NCBI GenBank assembly: GCA_002633025.1
Contig: NMRB01001051.1
Location: 27,897 to 91,896, forward strand
DNA length: 64,000 nucleotides
Direction: 5' to 3'
From: Notospermus geniculatus
Lineage: Eukaryota > Nemertea > Pilidiophora > Heteronemertea > Lineidae
The notes below the pieces were generated by a model. It was given only the letters and a program-made list of their open reading frames with translations, did not search any database and was not told where the DNA came from. The translations under genes and the position numbers were made by a program. Below, piece after piece: positions 59,973 through 64,000 of the stretch. Positions within the stretch are counted from its first letter, which is position 1, and each line of letters opens with the position of its first letter.

Positions 59973-61445
59973 CCTGGTAATCACTGCCGGTACATGTGTT
60001 ACGTAGGTAATGCAGGGGTACAATTTGTCATACACAAAATGACTTGGATGTTTTCATAGAACAGAAGTGTTGAATAGACAGAATGTACGGTAGCAGAATG
60101 GTCTACAATGTTGGCACCAATAACGCAGGCTGTCTTCAGTCTTGGTATCAGTTTCGGGGTGCGACATCATTGGGAGAGGGTGGGGTGGAGGTCTGTCCTG
60201 CTCGAGAGTTGCAAGCTGTCTGCCCAGTCTAGCTCCTCTCAGTCAACGTCCTCCACACAGTCACGTGCGTCTGTCAATGGTGTCAGATTACAACAACGGA
60301 TTAGGCCCGACCCAGGATTACACAGAACTATTTATAGCCAGCTCCAACAATGTTTTTATGCATTGATTGCATCAGGTGGTCAGTAGACAGATTTGATGCA
60401 GGCCAGCATCCCGTTAAACGTTCATACTCCTATTACCGGTATTTCTAACTTTACCTTTTGACCCTCTCAGTATCATGCTGCACTTGAAGTCATTGTACGG
60501 GATTCCATTGTACATATGCCCTGTGTATATTTTATATGAACATAATGTATGTGACATTTCCTGCAATCTTTCTGCAGGCTTTGATTATCAGTTTATCAAC
60601 ATTGTAGCTGACTTGTAATCTATGCATCTGGGTTGAGTGGTCCAAATAAACAAGCTATTAGTATCTCTAGTTCCGTCTGAATCCCGTATTAAACTGTAAA
60701 TTCTAATGCTAATGCTCGATGAAGTGAGATCCTCATGATGATATGGTACTCTTGACTGCTTGGAGTGTTTGTTGGTAATGATGTCAAGATAGAGGCTAAA
60801 ACATAGAATAATCACTACCACCCTTATTTTGGTGAAAAAATCTTGCCACGTCGGATATCAGAATACTAAAACAGCTGTCTTGAATGCCTTCATGTTATAG
60901 TTATCCCCTTCTTGACATATCTGTTGTTGGCCTGACATTTTATCTATGCTCTCAAGAACGACAGACGGACATGGAAATGACCCAGGGTCTTTACTGTTCA
61001 AGGTGCCTGGTATTCTCCATCCTGAAGAAATCATGTGTCTCGCAACACCGTGCGTGCAAACTAGGGAGCTATGCTAAGAGGACCATTCTTCAGAATGGGT
61101 AGGCCTACTTGTCTCAAGCAAGTCATTTTGAGTTTCATGTTCTGCTCCGACTGTTAACAGGTATATAAACTGAAATCTTCATCAGATCAAGGAATGTTTA
61201 TAATAGCCTCTATGTGGAGTTGTTCTTGGACGTCAGGTCACGACATTCATGTCCCTTTGTATAGTTTGATAATGATAGACCTTCTTTTGCTACCTTTTAG
61301 AATATTTTCAGTATTTGTATTAAACAATAATCGATGATGAGTATTGCATGAAGATCAAAGACAGTTACCGGTACACTTTGTATATTATGTAACCTGAACT
61401 CCTGTGTATGTTTTGTTTGTTCATACACATTTTTTATTTAAATTC

Positions 61446-61451
61446 AATAAA
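61446..61451 (+). promoter_or_regulatory. Polyadenylation signal AATAAA, copy B
   Basis: Same context as 44902-44907 in copy A. Confidence 0.6.
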
Positions 61452-61812
61452 CTTTTATATACTTTATTACAGAATCACCATGGCATTGTTTTTTTTCTTG
61501 TCATGACTTACGCCTACATGCACATGTTCATGGTTCGTCTGTGCATTGTAAAGTAAGTTCCCTATGCTTGTACACGTAGGCCATTAGAGTGAAACGTGTG
61601 TGCATCCTTAGGCTAAGAATCCATTCATGCGATTTTCGTGCCGCGCGATGTCGCATCCTTTGTCCACGACCAACACGGCGGAAACAAACAATGCTTTCGA
61701 GCGTCTGCCGCTCGGAAATCGCGTGAATGGACAGCCAGCTTTACAGTTGTCAGCAGTTAGTACAGCCTGTACTGAATTACAGTGTACCGGTACTATGTTT
61801 ACTACAGTATTT

Positions 61813-62005
61813 GTGACCCGTCACATCAAATCTGGTAAGTCGCACAAGATGTGAACCAGGATCCAAAATAACCCCAGGAAGGAAGAATCAGTCAGATTTT
61901 ACAAAAGACTGACAATAAGCCTAGGCCTATTGAAATTGACACAACGTTGGTCTCAACCTGCCAACTTCAGAGCGACTTAATGCCTGATTTGATGTGACGG
62001 GTCAC
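61813..62005. mobile_element. GTGACCCGTCACATC MITE, copy 5
   Basis: Variant ends GTGACCCGTCACATCAAATC and complement. The internal phrase CTCAACCTGCCAA is shared with the other family members. Confidence 0.75.
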
Positions 62006-62526
62006 ATTTGGAGAAAAGTTGCAGGAAGACTTATTTCATTATATAAAGCCACTTTTACTGGTGTATATATAAAATATACATTGATAATTATCTCGTCATC
62101 AGAATAGCACACACCGATACATTACCATAAGAGACATCAGTCAAGAAAGTGTTATGTGGTGACAGCATCAAATAGATGCCTGATATTTTTCCACGGGTGG
62201 AACTTGGGGAACATATGTAGTGTATTCACAGATGCACCTGAACAGAAAATGTCCTCATCCCATTTAGTTGACCAAAAACAGTATGGTACCTAAAGCTGGC
62301 AGTACATGAATTCATGCCAGCAAGACCATCCCATTGACACGCGTTATTTATGCTTGCAGCACTGATACAAATTCATGTCAGATAGAAATCATGTCCATGA
62401 TCTGAGTCAAGGACATAAAATTCTTGAGATGAGGAAGCACACATAGGTTTTATCTCAACAGACAGGGCTCCAAGAGATGACCTCACTAAGATGACTGTAC
62501 ATGTTCTACCAGCTTAATGAACAAGT

Positions 62527-62995
62527 GTGACCCATCAGAACAAAACCCATCTCAAGCATCTTCGATAATCAAAGGACAATCTGCTCACCACTGCGTTACA
62601 TCGCACATCACCCTTCGAGAAATGGACCGGTCGGCGGCGTAGCCACTGCCTCTTGAAGAGGAGGCCAATCAGAACCTCGTGGTACAAATAGCGGGTAGCC
62701 GAAGACCCGATATAAAGTGCAATATGATTGGTCGACCGGTAAAGTTGGCATCGTGCCAAGATACGCCACGGACCGGTCTATTACTCGAAGGGTGATGTGT
62801 GATGTAACGCAGTGGTGAGCAGATCGCTCTTTGATTATCGAAGATGATCTCAAGATATAACCAGGATGAAGCAAAATAACTCCAGGAGATAAAGGAAGAA
62901 ATCTAATCACTCAGATTTTACAAAGGACAGACAATAAGCCTAGGCCTACTGCAATTGACAAAGTGACTTTGTATGGTTTTGCAGTGAGGGGTCAC
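62527..62995. mobile_element. GTGACCC MITE, copy 6, split by another element
   Basis: The left part (62527-62556) and right part (62855-62995) belong to the GTGACCC family. They are separated by the complete element at 62557-62846. Confidence 0.75.
62557..62846. mobile_element. CATCTTCGATAATCAAAG MITE nested in another, 8-bp target duplication
   Basis: Inverted arms of about 80 bp begin CATCTTCGATAATCAAAG. ATCTCAAG at 62549-62556 and 62847-62854 is an exact 8-bp duplication, the hAT signature. No coding capacity. Confidence 0.92.
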
Positions 62996-63650
62996 AAATG
63001 AGTGCATAATGAACCCCACAAGGAAAGAAGATGAGGTAAGCAATGTACCTTTGGCACACAAAAATTAATCACAACCTCAATTCATTTCTTTGGAGGTTAC
63101 ACGCATGTACGAGGTACATTCTTTCACTCTCTAATCTGGCACTTGTTCTGTATATATGAAGATGGCCACTAGTAATCAATAACCATTCCTTGCGTTGTGA
63201 ATAAATTATGGTAATACACTATTTTTATCAGGAATTTAACAGCTGAAATACGATGTACACAGTTTCTCTATTTGTCATTATGTGCATGTATTTTTGCTGT
63301 AGAAGGAAACCGAGTAGACGCACTGTACTGAGCAGCTCATCCAAAACTTCATGATAACTCACGATTTCTGCAAGCCTTATGGATTGTCAGAAATACCCGG
63401 TAATGTGTGAAGCCTAACACTCAAATTTTCTGAAACCTTCCTATTTTATACATTACATGCAGTCATCCATGCAGCAAACTTTCCAACAAGTCTACATCGT
63501 AAAATTCAAAGTTTCTGACACTTCTCATTTCTTTTTTCTCTTGAGGATATTAACCATCTGGTTTCATCTGCCTGTTCATTACCTGGCTATTAATTCATAC
63601 CTGAGCAGTTCGACTTCAATTTTGACACCTCATTCGAGACAGGTGCCTAC

Positions 63651-63909
63651 TTTTTGAAAAGATCGTGTTCAAATGACAAATGTGACCCGTCACAGCAAAA
63701 TCAGTCACATGGTGCTCATCAGGTGAGCCTCAATGAACAAAGATGACACCAGGAGAGAATGGAAGTAATAGATTGCTTTAGATTTCATAATAGACGGACA
63801 AAATTGAAACTGACGAACATTTAGTCTTTCCTGCCAAGCTGAGAGCGACATGCGACTGGTTTTGCTGTGACGGGTCACATTTGTCATTTGAACACTATCT
63901 TTTCAAAAA
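63651..63909. mobile_element. GTGACCC MITE, copy 7, inside a longer palindrome
   Basis: The core (63682-63878) has the family ends. Inverted matching continues outward through GTTCAAATGACAAAT to TTTTTGAAAAGAT, about 30 bases more on each side, unlike the other copies. Confidence 0.8.
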
Positions 63910-64000
63910 TACAGCCCTAGATCAAAATCCTTCCATTACCTAAGAGTAACTTTAAAATTCATTTCAATTATCGTAATCTGAATTTCTTTTTTTTGCACAT

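Larger units (their letters stand above)
57072..61480 (+). other. Copy B 3' untranslated region
   Basis: Homologous to the copy A 3'UTR and ends with AATAAA at 61446-61451. It is longer because of the insertions at 57336-57466, 57888-58310, 58430-59780 and 59895-59972, and it lacks those of copy A. Confidence 0.65.
45217..61509. repeat. Large duplication, copy B (16.3 kb)
   Basis: Matches 28428-44960. It ends at the same TTCTTGTCAT, after which the sequence is unique (GACTTACGCC onward). Confidence 0.93.
61510..64000. other. Non-coding flank after copy B
   Basis: No exon recognised. Holds an inverted-repeat element near 61616-61735 (TCCATTCATGCGATTTTCG and GAAATCGCGTGAATGGA), the MITEs listed separately, and otherwise AT-rich sequence. 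Confidence 0.5.

Overview
This is metazoan genomic DNA. Genes are split by introns with GT/AG borders, are spread over tens of kilobases, and end in AATAAA signals. The short motifs ACATGTA, ACCGGTA and TAGGCCTA recur throughout. There is also a fold-back transposon of the sea-urchin TU type and dense small inverted-repeat elements. Together these suggest a heterozygous marine invertebrate, most likely a deuterostome such as an echinoderm or hemichordate. The species cannot be fixed from sequence alone.

Layout. 1-342 is the 3' end of a C2H2 zinc-finger gene. 922-1639 is a second, related zinc-finger coding segment with an apparent 1-base frameshift. 1640-15280 holds no recognised gene; it is a field of inverted-repeat elements, including a complete 1.39-kb fold-back transposon with an 8-bp target duplication (7476-8883).

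15281-41865 (+) is the dominant gene, a FRAS1-type giant extracellular-matrix protein. Visible exons encode six von Willebrand factor C modules (the first partial), about eleven CSPG/NG2 repeats, five Calx-beta domains, a conserved juxtamembrane region, a furin-type RSKR site, one transmembrane helix and a short tail ending in ETAV, a class I PDZ ligand. Counting one copy of a duplicated exon, the 46 visible exons give about 3,143 residues in one continuous frame. The signal peptide and first exon(s) were not found. The furin-like repeats that lie between the VWC and CSPG regions of vertebrate FRAS1 are absent.

Two duplications affect this gene. A small one (19485-20367 and 20535-21417) repeats one CSPG exon next to an N and is probably an assembly join of two alleles. 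A large one repeats the last 22 exons plus the 3'UTR: copy A 28428-44960, copy B 45217-61509. All 22 exons keep length, phase, splice sites and an open frame in both, with about 1% amino-acid difference. The introns and 3'UTRs differ by about 25 mobile-element insertions, several with the matching empty site visible in the other copy. Copy B is either a real partial tandem duplication offering an alternative C-terminal half, or the other haplotype placed in tandem. A small inverted-repeat element sits exactly at the junction.

61510-64000 is non-coding and carries nested inverted-repeat elements. By family knowledge, FRAS1 proteins act in the basement-membrane Fraser complex with FREM proteins, and the PDZ-ligand tail would bind a GRIP-type adaptor.
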